Positions 34,486-43,019 are shown, numbered from the stretch's first letter. The stretch: 64,000 bases of DNA from Bradyrhizobium sp. 1(2017) (GCF_011602485.2 NZ_CP050022.2:6406001-6470000); one strand, 5' to 3'. The notes: generated by a model from the sequence alone, not told the origin. Translations and numbers: made by a program.

Positions 34486-36150
34486 ATGGAAACGACACTC
34501 CCGATTCTCTCGATGTCCGTGGCCGCCGCAGCGTCTGCTGCCGCCGTCTTCCCGAAGATCAAGGCGCGGGTAGAACTCTCCCGCGCCAAGCACCGTTCGC
34601 TTGCCGGGCACTCCAAGATGTCGCGCCGGGTGGCAAAGCTGCTCCCGTTCTACGAGTTCGAGGGTGACAAATATTTCGGCTGCGACGGCGCGCCCGACAA
34701 CGTGGTGATGCAGCGCAAGGACGCCTTCTTCCGCCTCGCGCGCGTCTACGCCGATCGTTACCCCAAGGGCCGCGCGATGACGAAGGAGGCGGCGGAGAAT
34801 ATCTCCGACCTGAACTTCACCGAGAGCTACCGTGTGCCCTTCCAGTTCTCGCGCCTCGTCCGCGAGCATCTGGGCACCTCGACCTTCATGGAATCGTCCA
34901 GCGGCGTCACCGTCACGGATGTCGACGGCAACACCTCCTACGACCTCACCGGATCCTACGGCGTCAACATCTTCGGCAACGACTTCTACAAGGAATGCAT
35001 CGAGGGCGCCGAGAAGCGGGCGCATGCGCTCGGCCCGGTGCTCGGTCCCTACCATCCCGTCATCCTCGACAACGTGGCGCGGCTCCGCCAGATCTCGGGT
35101 CTCGACGAGGTCTCCTTCCACATGTCCGGCACCGAAGCCGTGATGCAGGCGGTGCGGCTCGCGCGCTATCACACCAAGCGCACGCACCTCGTCCGCTTCG
35201 CCGGCGCCTATCACGGCTGGTGGGGCGACGTGCAGCCCGGCGTCGGCAACCCGATCACCGCGCACGAGACCTACACCCTCGCCGAGATGTCGGAGAAGAC
35301 GCTGCACGTCCTGAAGACGCGCACGGACATCGCCTGCGTGCTGGTCAACCCGCTGCAAGGGTTGCATCCGAACGCCAACGCGCCCGGCGATTCCTCGCTG
35401 GTCGATTCCTCCCGCGGCGGCAACTTTGACCGCGCGGCCTACACCGATTGGCTCAAGAAGCTGCGTGAGGTCTGCGACCAGCGCGGCATCGTGCTGATCT
35501 TCGACGAGGTGTTCGTCGGCTTCCGTCTCGCCGCCGGCGGCGCCCAGGACTATTTCGGCGTGCGCGCCGACATGGTGACCTACGGCAAGAGCCTCGCCGG
35601 CGGCCTGCCGGTCGGCGTGGTCTGCGGCAAACGCGAGCTGATGCGCCGCTTCCGCGACGATCGTCCCGCCGACATCTGCTTCGCCCGCGGCACCTTCAAC
35701 TCGCATCCTTATGTCATGACGGCGATGGACGAGTTCCTGAGCCGCCTCGCCAGCCCCAATTTTCGCGCGGTCTATGACGGCCTCGACGAGACCTGGAACA
35801 GCCGCGTCCAGAAGCTCAACCAAATGATGACCGATGCCGGCCTGCCGGTGCGGTTCGCGAACTTCTCGTCGATCTGGACGGTGAAATACACCACCCCGTC
35901 CCGCTACAATTGGATGCTGCAATATTACCTGCGCGCCGAGGGCCTGGCGCTGAGCTGGGTCGGCACCGGTCGGCTGATCTTCAGCCTCAATTACACCGAC
36001 GCCGACTTCACCGAGGTCGCCGAACGCTTCGTCCGCGCCGCCCAGCAGATGAAGGCCGATGGCTTCTGGTGGCACGACGGCATGCTCTCCAACAAGAACA
36101 TCAAGCGGCAGATCCTGAAAGAGATGCTGGCCAAGCGCTTCGGACGCTGA
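34486..36150 (+). CDS. class III PLP aminotransferase, glutamate-1-semialdehyde-mutase-like
   Basis: A 554-residue fold type I PLP enzyme, about 120 residues longer than GSA mutase. Residues 1-130 form an extra N-terminal region (an early Ala-rich hydrophobic patch, then YEFEGDKYFGCDGAPDNVVM). The catalytic domain follows: DLTGSYGVNIFGND, FHMSGTEAVMQAVRLAR, FAGAYHGWWGDV, IFDEVFVGFRLAAGG and the PLP Lys at 368 in VTYGKSLAGGLPVG. It resembles amine-forming transaminases of lipid or polyketide pathways more than HemL. Beside psd and a phospholipid methyltransferase it may modify a lipid head group; this is inference. Starts 35 bp from psd on the opposite strand. Confidence 0.8.
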   Translation: METTLPILSMSVAAAASAAAVFPKIKARVELSRAKHRSLAGHSKMSRRVAKLLPFYEFEGDKYFGCDGAPDNVVMQRKDAFFRLARVYADRYPKGRAMTKEAAENISDLNFTESYRVPFQFSRLVREHLGTSTFMESSSGVTVTDVDGNTSYDLTGSYGVNIFGNDFYKECIEGAEKRAHALGPVLGPYHPVILDNVARLRQISGLDEVSFHMSGTEAVMQAVRLARYHTKRTHLVRFAGAYHGWWGDVQPGVGNPITAHETYTLAEMSEKTLHVLKTRTDIACVLVNPLQGLHPNANAPGDSSLVDSSRGGNFDRAAYTDWLKKLREVCDQRGIVLIFDEVFVGFRLAAGGAQDYFGVRADMVTYGKSLAGGLPVGVVCGKRELMRRFRDDRPADICFARGTFNSHPYVMTAMDEFLSRLASPNFRAVYDGLDETWNSRVQKLNQMMTDAGLPVRFANFSSIWTVKYTTPSRYNWMLQYYLRAEGLALSWVGTGRLIFSLNYTDADFTEVAERFVRAAQQMKADGFWWHDGMLSNKNIKRQILKEMLAKRFGR

Positions 36151-36171
36151 GGCTCTCTCTTCCCCAACCAC

Positions 36172-36274
36172 CGTCATTCCGGGGCGGCTCGAAGAGCCGA
36201 ACTCCGGCGCGCCCTTGCGCACCTGAAAAACTCGAGATTCCGGGCCCGGTCCTTCGGACCATCCCGGAATGACC
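36172..36274. repeat. CGTCATTCCGGGG palindromic repeat
   Basis: Left CCGTCATTCCGGGGCGGCTC, right GACCATCCCGGAATGACCG with inner inverted blocks around GAGCCG/CGGCTC. It lies downstream of the aminotransferase and contains no gene. A second, shorter hairpin ATGCCCGGC/GCCGGGCAT is at 36341-36366. Confidence 0.68.
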
Positions 36275-36340
36275 GTGCCTGTGGCAGCGCCCGCTCGAAC
36301 TCCCCCGCACGCGGGGCGAGGCCCAGCCCCCAAGACGTGG

Positions 36341-36366
36341 ATGCCCGGCACAAGGCCGGGCATGAC
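36341..36366. repeat. short palindromic repeat
   Basis: ATGCCCGGCACAAGGCCGGGCAT hairpin in the gap before the DUF962-like gene; related to the hairpin at 23311-23346. Confidence 0.55.
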
Positions 36367-36407
36367 GTAACCATCAGACATCGGAGTGCTTGGTAAGAAC
36401 GGCGCGC

Positions 36408-37067
36408 TCAGGCGTGCTGCTCTTCGAGCGTGGACTCGCCGACGAGACCCAGCGTGTGCTCGGGGTTGAGATGCAGGCCCGGGTCCATCAGTTCGCCGCG
36501 CATCAGCGCGAGCGGGGCCTTGCGATAGAGCATCAGGTCGTGGAAGGGGTCGGTCAGGATCTTGGTCATCCAGACGAGGCCGGTCTCGACGTCGCGGATG
36601 AAGAACAGGTGCACGGTGCGGAACAAGAGACCGCCGCCGCCGACCACGAGCCAGATTTTGGCGACCTGCCGCATGAAATCGGTCGCGCTGGCCCAGGGCG
36701 TGAAGAGGCCGAACAAGGTCGGATCAGCGAACAGCACCAGCGGCGATGCCGCCCAGATCGCCATCAGCACCACCTTGCGCTGAAGGTTGTAGCCGACCTT
36801 GATCTCTTCCTTGTACTCGTGCGTCGCCTGGTTGATGTGGTCGTATGTGTGCGGCTCGAAGAAGAAATGACCGGCCTGGCGCGAGGTCATCGAGACCAGC
36901 CAGCCGACCAGCGCGGAAACCACGGGATCGATGAACAGCCAGACATAAGCGAAGAGGAAGCTCAGCGCGCTGACGAAGTGCAGGCTCTGATTGATGCGGC
37001 TGTGGTGATAGTAGCGATGGTCGTCCCAGCGCTGGATCCGCAGCTGCTCGAGATAATTCTTGATCAT
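36408..37067 (-). CDS. His-rich membrane protein, DUF962/Mpo1-like
   Basis: A 219-residue polytopic membrane protein with four or more helices. The N-terminus MIKNYLEQLRIQRWDDHRYY is followed by a cluster of histidines (H17, H21, H22, H30), then RINQSLHFVSALSFLFAYVW and SMTSRQAGHFFFEPHTYDHI (H67, H73, H77) and H83. The NxxLH and QxxGHxxFE spacing matches the DUF962/Mpo1 family, where the His residues bind Fe(II) in fatty-acid alpha-dioxygenation. A third membrane pair (KVVLMAIWAASPLVLF, IWLVVGGGGLLFRTVHLFFI) follows. The start at 37067 is chosen because upstream in-frame sequence is basic and unconserved. Lipid neighbourhood; enzymatic role is inferred. Confidence 0.7.
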   Translation of the reverse strand: MIKNYLEQLRIQRWDDHRYYHHSRINQSLHFVSALSFLFAYVWLFIDPVVSALVGWLVSMTSRQAGHFFFEPHTYDHINQATHEYKEEIKVGYNLQRKVVLMAIWAASPLVLFADPTLFGLFTPWASATDFMRQVAKIWLVVGGGGLLFRTVHLFFIRDVETGLVWMTKILTDPFHDLMLYRKAPLALMRGELMDPGLHLNPEHTLGLVGESTLEEQHA

Positions 37068-37187
37068 GCTCTCCCCCAAAATGCTTTCGGGTTCAGGATT
37101 TACAGGGATTCGATGTAGGCCGTGTGACATCATCATTTTGTCATGTGACGATGCGCAGCGGCGCGATGACGCACACAGACGCGTAAG

Positions 37188-37216
37188 CTCAAGCCGCCTT
37201 CTTCTCAAGCCGCCTT
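37188..37216. repeat. short tandem repeat over methyltransferase stop codon
   Basis: CTCAAGCCGCCTT occurs at 37188-37200 and 37204-37216, 16 bp apart. The second copy contains the last codons and stop of the methyltransferase gene (KAA-stop), so the 3' end of the gene is partly duplicated just downstream. Confidence 0.7.
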
Positions 37217-37894
37217 GGCGACGTCGATCTTGCGGAAGCGCACCAGCGAGAAGTGCCCGAGCGGCGGGATCAGGCGGCGCTCCGCGAGCTCGATGCCGTT
37301 GGCGCCGGCCAGCCATTTCGCATAGCGTGACCAGGCGAACTCGGCGGTGCGGAAGCCGAGCGGACGCACCACCGGCTGGAGCTTCTGCTCGATGAAGCGG
37401 CGCATGCCGGTATCGGCGCTGACGCGGGTGAGGATGATCAGCTCGCCGCCGGCGCGCAGCACGCGGGCGAATTCGTCGAGCGCCTTCTCCGGGTTCGGCA
37501 CGGCCGTCACGACATATTGCGCCATCACGACGTCGAAGGAATTGTCGGAGAATTCGAGCTTCTCGGCGTCCATCACCGCGAGGCCCTCGACGTTCTTCAG
37601 CTTCTGCTCCGTCACGCGGCGGCGCGCCTTGTCCAGCATCGCTTCCGAGATGTCGGTGCCGAAGATGCGCAGGTTCGGCGCATAGAGCGGCAGCGAGATG
37701 CCGGTGCCGACGCCGACCTCGAGCACGCGGCCGCCGATCTTGTTGGTGGCTGCGATCGCCGCCTGACGGCCCTTGGCGAACACGCCGCCGAACACGAGAT
37801 CGTAGACGGGCGCCCAGCGGTCATAGGCCTGCTCGACCGTGCCACGGGTGAGGTCGAGCTGCTGAGTGCCGTCGAAGTTCATGATCTTAGCCAT
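37205..37894 (-). CDS. SAM-dependent methyltransferase, phospholipid N-methyltransferase-like
   Basis: A 229-residue soluble Rossmann methyltransferase. Residues 50-90 are the SAM site EVGVGTGISLPLYAPNLRIF, then GTDISEAMLDKARRR, MDAEKLEFSDNSFDVVMAQY and the motif RVLRAGGELIILTRV. The N-terminus MAKIMNFDGTQQLDLTRGTV and EQAYDRWAPVYDLVFGGVF strongly match the Rhodobacter-type PmtA phosphatidylethanolamine methyltransferases, several paralogues of which are known in Bradyrhizobium. I use the ATG at 37894; the frame stays open far upstream but that is antisense of the GT4 gene. With psd nearby, PE to methyl-PE or PC conversion fits. Confidence 0.85.
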   Translation of the reverse strand: MAKIMNFDGTQQLDLTRGTVEQAYDRWAPVYDLVFGGVFAKGRQAAIAATNKIGGRVLEVGVGTGISLPLYAPNLRIFGTDISEAMLDKARRRVTEQKLKNVEGLAVMDAEKLEFSDNSFDVVMAQYVVTAVPNPEKALDEFARVLRAGGELIILTRVSADTGMRRFIEQKLQPVVRPLGFRTAEFAWSRYAKWLAGANGIELAERRLIPPLGHFSLVRFRKIDVAKAA

Positions 37895-37929
37895 CGATGA
37901 GGTTCTCGCTGTGGTTCTAATCTTGGGAA

Positions 37930-38982
37930 TCAACCGCGCACCGGCCGCCGCGCCAGGCGAGGCGAGGCGCGCAAGGCACGGCTGGGCTGAAGTGAGGTGA
38001 GATTGCCGACGAACTGGCGCGCGCTGTTCTCCCAGGAGCGCTCCAGCGCGAAGTTGCGACAGGTCTCGCGCGACATGGTGAGCGCGCGCAGGCATGCGGT
38101 GCGCAGATCCTGGTCGATCGCGCCGATCGGATGATCGGCGATGACGTCCTTTGGACCGGTCACCGGAAATGCCGCAACCGGCGTGCCGCAGGCGAGCGCC
38201 TCGAGCTGCACCACGCCGAACGTATCGGTCAGGCTCGGAAACACGAAGACGTCGGCCGCGGCGAGATGCGCGGTGAGGTCCGCCCCCTTCTTCTCGCCGA
38301 GGAAGACGGCATCGGGATATTTCTTTTCGAGTGCCGCCTTCTGCGGACCGTCGCCGACGACGACCTTGGTCCCCGGCAGGTCGAGCGAGAGAAATGCTTC
38401 GAGGTTCTTCTCCACCGCCACGCGGCCCATCGTCATGAAGATCGGGCGCGGCAGGTCGAGCCGAGCCGGAGCGTCGGGATGGAACAGCTCGGTGTTGACG
38501 CCCCGTGTCCAGAAGCCCAGCCGCTTGAAGCCGCGCTCGGACAGCTCCTGCCGCAGCGACGGCGTCGCCACCATGGTCATCGCGGCGGCGTCGTGGAAGT
38601 GACGCAGCACCGCATAGCCGACGCTCGTGGGAATGCCGGTCCGCACCGAGACATATTCGGGAAAGCGCGTTGTATACGAGGTGGTGAAGGCGAGACGGTT
38701 GCGGCGGCAATAGGCTCGCGCGGCCCAGCCGATCGGGCCTTCCGTCGCGATGTGCAGCGCTTCGGGGGCGGCCATTTCGATCCGCCGCGCGATCTCCTTA
38801 GCCGAAGGCAGCGCGAACCGCAGGCCCGGATAGGTCGGCAGCGGCCACGACCGAAAACCGTCCGGGGTCAGGAAGTCGATCTCGACGTCGAGGGCCTTGG
38901 CCGCATTCGACAGCGAGGTCAGCGTCCGAACCACGCCGTTGACCTGCGGATGCCAGGCGTCAGTCGCGATTAATACCCGCAT
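37930..38982 (-). CDS. GT4-family glycosyltransferase
   Basis: A 350-residue GT-B glycosyltransferase. The N-terminus MRVLIATDAWHPQVNGVVRT is typical of membrane-associated family 4 enzymes that glycosylate lipids or phosphatidylinositol-like acceptors (mannosyl- and glucosyl-diacylglycerol transferases among them). The donor domain has GRVAVEKNLEAFLSLDLPG, VVVGDGPQKAAL, VFVFPSLTDTFGVVQLEALA and CGTPVAAFPVTGPKDVI. The C-terminus ends in a basic stretch. It is 35 bp upstream of the methyltransferase gene on the same strand, so both probably belong to one transcript with the His-rich membrane protein. Donor and acceptor are unknown. Confidence 0.86.
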   Translation of the reverse strand: MRVLIATDAWHPQVNGVVRTLTSLSNAAKALDVEIDFLTPDGFRSWPLPTYPGLRFALPSAKEIARRIEMAAPEALHIATEGPIGWAARAYCRRNRLAFTTSYTTRFPEYVSVRTGIPTSVGYAVLRHFHDAAAMTMVATPSLRQELSERGFKRLGFWTRGVNTELFHPDAPARLDLPRPIFMTMGRVAVEKNLEAFLSLDLPGTKVVVGDGPQKAALEKKYPDAVFLGEKKGADLTAHLAAADVFVFPSLTDTFGVVQLEALACGTPVAAFPVTGPKDVIADHPIGAIDQDLRTACLRALTMSRETCRNFALERSWENSARQFVGNLTSLQPSRALRASPRLARRPVRG

Positions 38983-39257
38983 GGGAAAGTCCCGAGAGTT
39001 TGATGATTCTCAGGCATCGACCATCAACGAAGGATATTTCAGGCGTGTGACGTCATAGAAGTGTCGGCGGACTGTTTTGTTCGTTAACGGCCCGGCGTGG
39101 CCACGAAACTGTCATGAAACAATTCTTGCCGCGACGAAACCGTTTTCGGTTTTCCGCGCAAATGTCCCGAAACGTTTTGCCGTTAATCATTTTACGCAAC
39201 GGAGCACCGCAACGGTGCCGCGGTGATCAACAACACCGAGCAAACAGGGGCGATCAA

Positions 39258-39983
39258 ATGTTCAATCTGGACAGCTTCAAGACCTATTCGCGCGCCGTTG
39301 CGTTCGGTGCAGTGACGATCTCCGCAATCGCGTTCGCGGGTGCAGCCAACGCCGCGCCGGTGCAGATCTTCCCGTTCTTCCAGCCGCTGCCGCCGATGGC
39401 CGCGCCCCAGCCGTTCGAGCCATATCAGCAGTATCAGCCGCATCAGCCGACGCCCTATCAGGCTGCGCCGTCCGAAGATCAGGACGCGGTCGAGTTGCCG
39501 GCCCGCTTCCGCCGCCAGACCGTTTCCTACGCGACGCGCGAAGCGCCGGGCACCATCATCATCGATACGCCCAACACTTATCTCTATTACGTGCTCGGTA
39601 ACGGCCAGGCGCTGCGCTACGGCATCGGCGTCGGCCGCGACGGCTTCACCTGGTCCGGCATCCAGTCGGTGAGCCGCAAGGCCGAGTGGCCGGCCTGGAC
39701 TCCGCCGCCGGAGATGATCGCCCGCCAGCCCTATCTGCCGCGCCACATGGCCGGCGGCCCCGGCAATCCGCTCGGCGCCCGCGCCATGTATCTCGGCGGC
39801 ACCATCTACCGCATCCACGGCACCAATGCGCCCGAGACCATCGGCAAGCGCGTCTCCTCCGGCTGCATCCGCATGACCAATCAGGACGTCACCGATCTCT
39901 ACGCCCGCGTCAATGTCGGCACCAAGGTCGTGGTGCTGCCGATGACGGAGCGCAGGGCGGAACTCGGCAGCGCCACGCGCTAG
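39258..39983 (+). CDS. L,D-transpeptidase (ErfK/YbiS/YcfS/YnhG)
   Basis: A 241-residue periplasmic peptidoglycan L,D-transpeptidase. Signal peptide (AVAFGAVTISAIAFAGAANA), then a Tyr/Pro/Gln-rich linker, then the YkuD domain at 95-240: IIIDTPNTYLYYVLGNGQAL, RKAEWPAWTPPPEMIA, GGTIYRIHGTNAPETIG with His 187, and the catalytic SSGCIRM with Cys 203. The family makes 3-3 crosslinks or attaches lipoproteins to the wall. I use the ATG at 39258 because it starts the signal peptide; the frame extends 48 codons upstream without conservation. Confidence 0.93.
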   Translation: MFNLDSFKTYSRAVAFGAVTISAIAFAGAANAAPVQIFPFFQPLPPMAAPQPFEPYQQYQPHQPTPYQAAPSEDQDAVELPARFRRQTVSYATREAPGTIIIDTPNTYLYYVLGNGQALRYGIGVGRDGFTWSGIQSVSRKAEWPAWTPPPEMIARQPYLPRHMAGGPGNPLGARAMYLGGTIYRIHGTNAPETIGKRVSSGCIRMTNQDVTDLYARVNVGTKVVVLPMTERRAELGSATR

Positions 39984-40006
39984 GCAGCAGGACATCGTGA
40001 CGCGAA

Positions 40007-40038
40007 CGGCCCCGGAACCCACCGGGGCCGCTTTCGTT
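40007..40038 (+). terminator. intrinsic terminator after L,D-transpeptidase gene
   Basis: A 9-bp stem CGGCCCCGG at 40007-40015 pairs with CCGGGGCCG at 40022-40030, loop of six, followed by CTTTCGTTTG. Located 24 bp after the stop codon at 39983. Confidence 0.7.
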
Positions 40039-40094
40039 TGCCCTCGACATGCCGGCGCGCGCTTGCTGCGGCGCGGTCCCAGATGGAGGCGCAC

Positions 40095-40517
40095 ATGCAA
40101 TCAGGCCTGCAATCCTCGCCAAGCCCATGGCTGCCGGCGATCGCGTGCGCCGCAGCCCTGGCGCTGCTGTTGTCTGCGCCCTCTTCGCTCGCGCAGCAGC
40201 CGGCGAGCGACGAGGCCGGCCACCAGGCTTTCAACAATTCCTGCCGCACCTGCCACTCCATGAAGGAGGGCGACAATCGGCTCGGTCCCAACCTCAACAA
40301 GATCGTCGGCCGCAAGGCCGGCGCGCTGCCGAATTACAACTACTCGCCGTCGATGAAGGACGCCGGCCTGGTCTGGGACCAGGACAAGCTCACCCGTTTC
40401 ATGGTCAAGCCCGACGAGGTCGTGTCCGGCCACAAGATGCAGCCCTATGGCGGCATCTCGGCGGAGGAAGCGGGCAAGGTGTTTGCGTATTTGAAGGCGG
40501 CGGGCGGACAGCAGTGA
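40095..40517 (+). CDS. class I cytochrome c
   Basis: A 140-residue exported c-type cytochrome starting MQSGLQSSPSPWLPAIACAA with a signal peptide ending near SLAQQ. The single heme site is CRTCH (residues 51-55), with the Met ligand in GHKMQPYGG and a helix ending LKAAGGQQ. It is a small electron carrier like cytochrome c2/c550. The start may be ATG 40095 or an ATG four codons earlier; the frame also opens at 40038 with no coding character. Confidence 0.9.
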   Translation: MQSGLQSSPSPWLPAIACAAALALLLSAPSSLAQQPASDEAGHQAFNNSCRTCHSMKEGDNRLGPNLNKIVGRKAGALPNYNYSPSMKDAGLVWDQDKLTRFMVKPDEVVSGHKMQPYGGISAEEAGKVFAYLKAAGGQQ

Positions 40518-40557
40518 CGGCCCGCCTTAGAAGGCGGAGCCGAGCTTTCCGGCCATC

Positions 40558-40821
40558 TCACCGCCGCTCCGCGATCAGCCGCAACCACGCCGCCGAATGA
40601 AACGCGCTCATCAGCAGATACATCGGCACCATCCCGCCGAGCAGAGAGCCATGCCCGGCGGCGCACAGCATCTCTGCCGCTCCGTCGCCGAGCACGGCCG
40701 TCGCCACGGCCATGATCGCGAAGGTCGGCGTGGCCGCCAGCCCGAGCCATCTGGCGAGGTGACGCGCGACCACGACGCCGTCGCGGTTGACGCCGGCGGC
40801 CGCGCTGACGGGAGACGTCAT
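40558..40821 (-). CDS. small integral membrane protein
   Basis: An 87-residue protein with two or three membrane helices (LGLAATPTFAIMAVATAVLG, HGSLLGGMVPMYLLMSAFHS). The start overlaps the stop of the upstream DUF899 gene as ATGA at 40818-40821, so translation is coupled. A similar two-gene arrangement suggests a partner of the DUF899 protein. Function unknown. Confidence 0.72.
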   Translation of the reverse strand: MTSPVSAAAGVNRDGVVVARHLARWLGLAATPTFAIMAVATAVLGDGAAEMLCAAGHGSLLGGMVPMYLLMSAFHSAAWLRLIAERR

Positions 40822-41609
40822 TTCCTCTCTCCCGCAGCCTCCTCGCGAAATGCCTTCTCGCCGGCGTCCGAGATCTCGACCCACTTCTTGTCCGGCGCCG
40901 CGCCGTCGCTGTAGCTGTCGTGCCAGTTCCACCATTTGTAGGTCGGCGTCTGCGGATAGCCCTTTGGAGAGTCCTCCCAGACCTCCTGCCGGCCGAGCGG
41001 CGTGATGTCGAGATAGTTCCAGGTGCCGCCCATCTGCTCGTCGCCGCGGCTCTTCACGAAATAGGTGCGGAAGATGCGATCGCCGTCGCGGTAGAACACG
41101 TTCGTCCCGTGCCATTCGTCCACGCCGAAATCGGCGTCAAAACCGTCGGTGACGGTGACCCATGGGATGGTCCAGCCCATCCGCTGCTTCAGCCGCGCAA
41201 TGTCCGCCTGCGGCGCGCGCGACGCGAAGACCAGCGTCGTGTCGCGGGCATTCAAATGCGCGACATGGGCGACCTGGTCGGCGACCATGGAGCAGCCGCG
41301 GCAGGCGTGATCGGGCCAGCCGAACACGCCCGGCTCGAAGAAGGCGCGGTAGACGATCAATTGCCGCCGGCCCTGGAATAGGTCGACCAGACTGACCTTG
41401 CCGCCGGGGCCCTCGAACGCATAGGTTTTGTCCACCGCCATCCACGGCATGCGCCGGCGTTCGGCGGCCAGGGCATCGCGGGCACGGGTATGGGCTTTTT
41501 CCTTCACCAGCAGTTGCAGGCGGGCCGCCTCCCAGTCCTGCGGCGACACCACCGGCGGCGTCTGCATGGCGTGCTGTCCGTTCGTCCCGGCGTTTTGAAC
41601 TGATGTCAT
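40818..41609 (-). CDS. DUF899 family thioredoxin-like protein
   Basis: A 263-residue protein with a thioredoxin-like fold. The N-terminal half has YAFEGPGGKVSLVDLFQGR and RQLIVYRAFFEPGVFGWPDH, and the redox-like motif CRGCSMVADQVAHVAHLNAR (CxxC). The rest has RDTTLVFASRAPQADI and WHGTNVFYRDGDRIFRTYFV. These are the DUF899 signatures, a family annotated as predicted dithiol-disulfide oxidoreductases but without a defined substrate. I use the ATG at 41609 with a GAGGAGA site; another ATG is five codons upstream. Cotranscribed with a small membrane protein. Confidence 0.88.
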   Translation of the reverse strand: MTSVQNAGTNGQHAMQTPPVVSPQDWEAARLQLLVKEKAHTRARDALAAERRRMPWMAVDKTYAFEGPGGKVSLVDLFQGRRQLIVYRAFFEPGVFGWPDHACRGCSMVADQVAHVAHLNARDTTLVFASRAPQADIARLKQRMGWTIPWVTVTDGFDADFGVDEWHGTNVFYRDGDRIFRTYFVKSRGDEQMGGTWNYLDITPLGRQEVWEDSPKGYPQTPTYKWWNWHDSYSDGAAPDKKWVEISDAGEKAFREEAAGERK

Positions 41610-41762
41610 GATGGCTCTCCTCATTTCCTGCTTCGGCCGTCATTCCGCGCCGCGCGATGACGGAGGCGGAACCAACCGCCCCTCACCGCACGTCGTCGGC
41701 CGTCAACGGTTTCTGGCATCGTGCGGTTGCGCGGTGGGAGTAACAAGTGTGGCGGGATTGAC

Positions 41763-42983
41763 ATGGAATCGCTGATCACGGCCGCTGCGCGCGCGCTCGA
41801 GGCCGGCGATCCGCTCGGCGCGCTGAACCGCGTTGCGCTGCGCAACGACGCCCCCTCGCTGGCGCTGCGCGGCATCGCGATGGCACAGCTCGGCGATCTC
41901 GCGAAGGCGAAGTCGCTGCTGCGCAGCGCCGCGCGCGCGTTCGGCCCGAGAGAGGCGGTGGCGCGCGCAAGATGCATCGTGGCCGAGGCGGAGATCGCGC
42001 TCGTCTCGCGCGATCTGAGCTGGCCGGTGAAAGCGCTCGCGGCGGCCCGCGCGACGCTCGACAAGCACGGCGATCTCGCCAATGCCGCCCATGCCGGCCA
42101 CATCGAGGCGCGCCGTCTGCTCCTGCTCGGACGTCTCGACGAAGCCGAACATGCATTGGCCGGGCTCATCACCTCTCCGCTTCCGGCGGCCTCGCAGGTC
42201 GTCCGCGAGCTCGTGGGCGCCGGCATCGCCATCAGGCGGCTCAGGACGAAGGATGCACGCGCCGCGCTCGACCGCGCGGCACATGCAGTGCGCCTCGCCG
42301 GCATTCCGGCGCTCGCGGCGGAGGTCGAAGGTGCAAACCTCGTGCTCGACACGCCCGCGGCGCGCCTGATCGCCCGCGGCAGGGAGCATCCGCTGCTGCT
42401 GGGCGAGATCGAAGCGCTGGCGACGTCCAAGGCACTTGTGGTCGACACCTTCCACCACACCATTCGCAGGCAAGGCGTCGTCGTGTCGCTCGGAACGCGG
42501 CCGGTGCTGTTCGCGCTTGCCCGCCAGCTGGCGCAGGCCTGGCCCGCGGACGTGTCGCGCGAGGCGCTGATGGCCGCCGCGTTTCACGCCAGGCATGCCG
42601 ATGAATCGCATCGTGCCCGGCTCCGGGTCGAGATCGGACGGCTCCGCGCCAAGCTCAGGCCGCTAGCGGATGTCAATGCGACGAAGCAGGGTTTTGCGCT
42701 GACACCGCGCAAGACGCGGGAGGTTCTCGTGCTGGCGCGGCCGGTCGAGGAGAAGCACGCCACCGTCCTCGCCCTGCTCTGCGATGGCGAGCCGTGGTCG
42801 AGCTCGGCGCTCGCGCTGGCACTTCGCACGAGCGCGCGGACGGTGCAGCGAGCGCTCGACGAGCTGGCGCGCTCGAACAAGGTACAGTCGTTCGGACACG
42901 GCCGCGCGCGGCGCTGGATGGCGCCGCCCGTCCCGGGTTTCCCGACAGGCTTGTTACTCCCCACGCCGCTCCTCAAGACGTAG
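41763..42983 (+). CDS. TPR-winged-helix transcription regulator
   Basis: A 406-residue protein. The N-terminal half (about 1-240) is Ala-rich with antiparallel helical repeats resembling TPR (GDPLGALNRVALRNDAPSLA, MAQLGDLAKAKSLLRSAARA). The middle carries an OmpR-like winged helix (VDTFHHTIRRQGVVVSLGTR ... REALMAAAFHARHADESHRA, RLRVEIGRLRAKLRPLADV), and the C-terminus a second HTH-like segment (SSALALALRTSARTVQRALD). It is divergent from DUF899 and upstream of a beta-propeller gene. It is unusual as a fusion of TPR sensor and two DNA-binding segments; target and effector unknown. Confidence 0.78.
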   Translation: MESLITAAARALEAGDPLGALNRVALRNDAPSLALRGIAMAQLGDLAKAKSLLRSAARAFGPREAVARARCIVAEAEIALVSRDLSWPVKALAAARATLDKHGDLANAAHAGHIEARRLLLLGRLDEAEHALAGLITSPLPAASQVVRELVGAGIAIRRLRTKDARAALDRAAHAVRLAGIPALAAEVEGANLVLDTPAARLIARGREHPLLLGEIEALATSKALVVDTFHHTIRRQGVVVSLGTRPVLFALARQLAQAWPADVSREALMAAAFHARHADESHRARLRVEIGRLRAKLRPLADVNATKQGFALTPRKTREVLVLARPVEEKHATVLALLCDGEPWSSSALALALRTSARTVQRALDELARSNKVQSFGHGRARRWMAPPVPGFPTGLLLPTPLLKT

Positions 42984-43019
42984 GGTGAGGTCAGTTCACA
43001 TCCACGAGGGATCGCGCAC

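Noticed and set aside
34471..36381. 636-codon minus-strand frame opposite the aminotransferase
   Set aside because: Antisense of a PLP enzyme with an intact catalytic Lys motif; the product is low complexity.
36408..37316. 302-codon version of the His-rich membrane protein
   Set aside because: The first 83 codons are basic and unconserved, overlap the methyltransferase 3' end, and lack a ribosome site.
37205..38710. 501-codon version of the methyltransferase gene
   Set aside because: The extra 272 N-terminal codons are antisense of the GT4 gene; the real start is the ATG at 37894 giving MAKIMNFDG.
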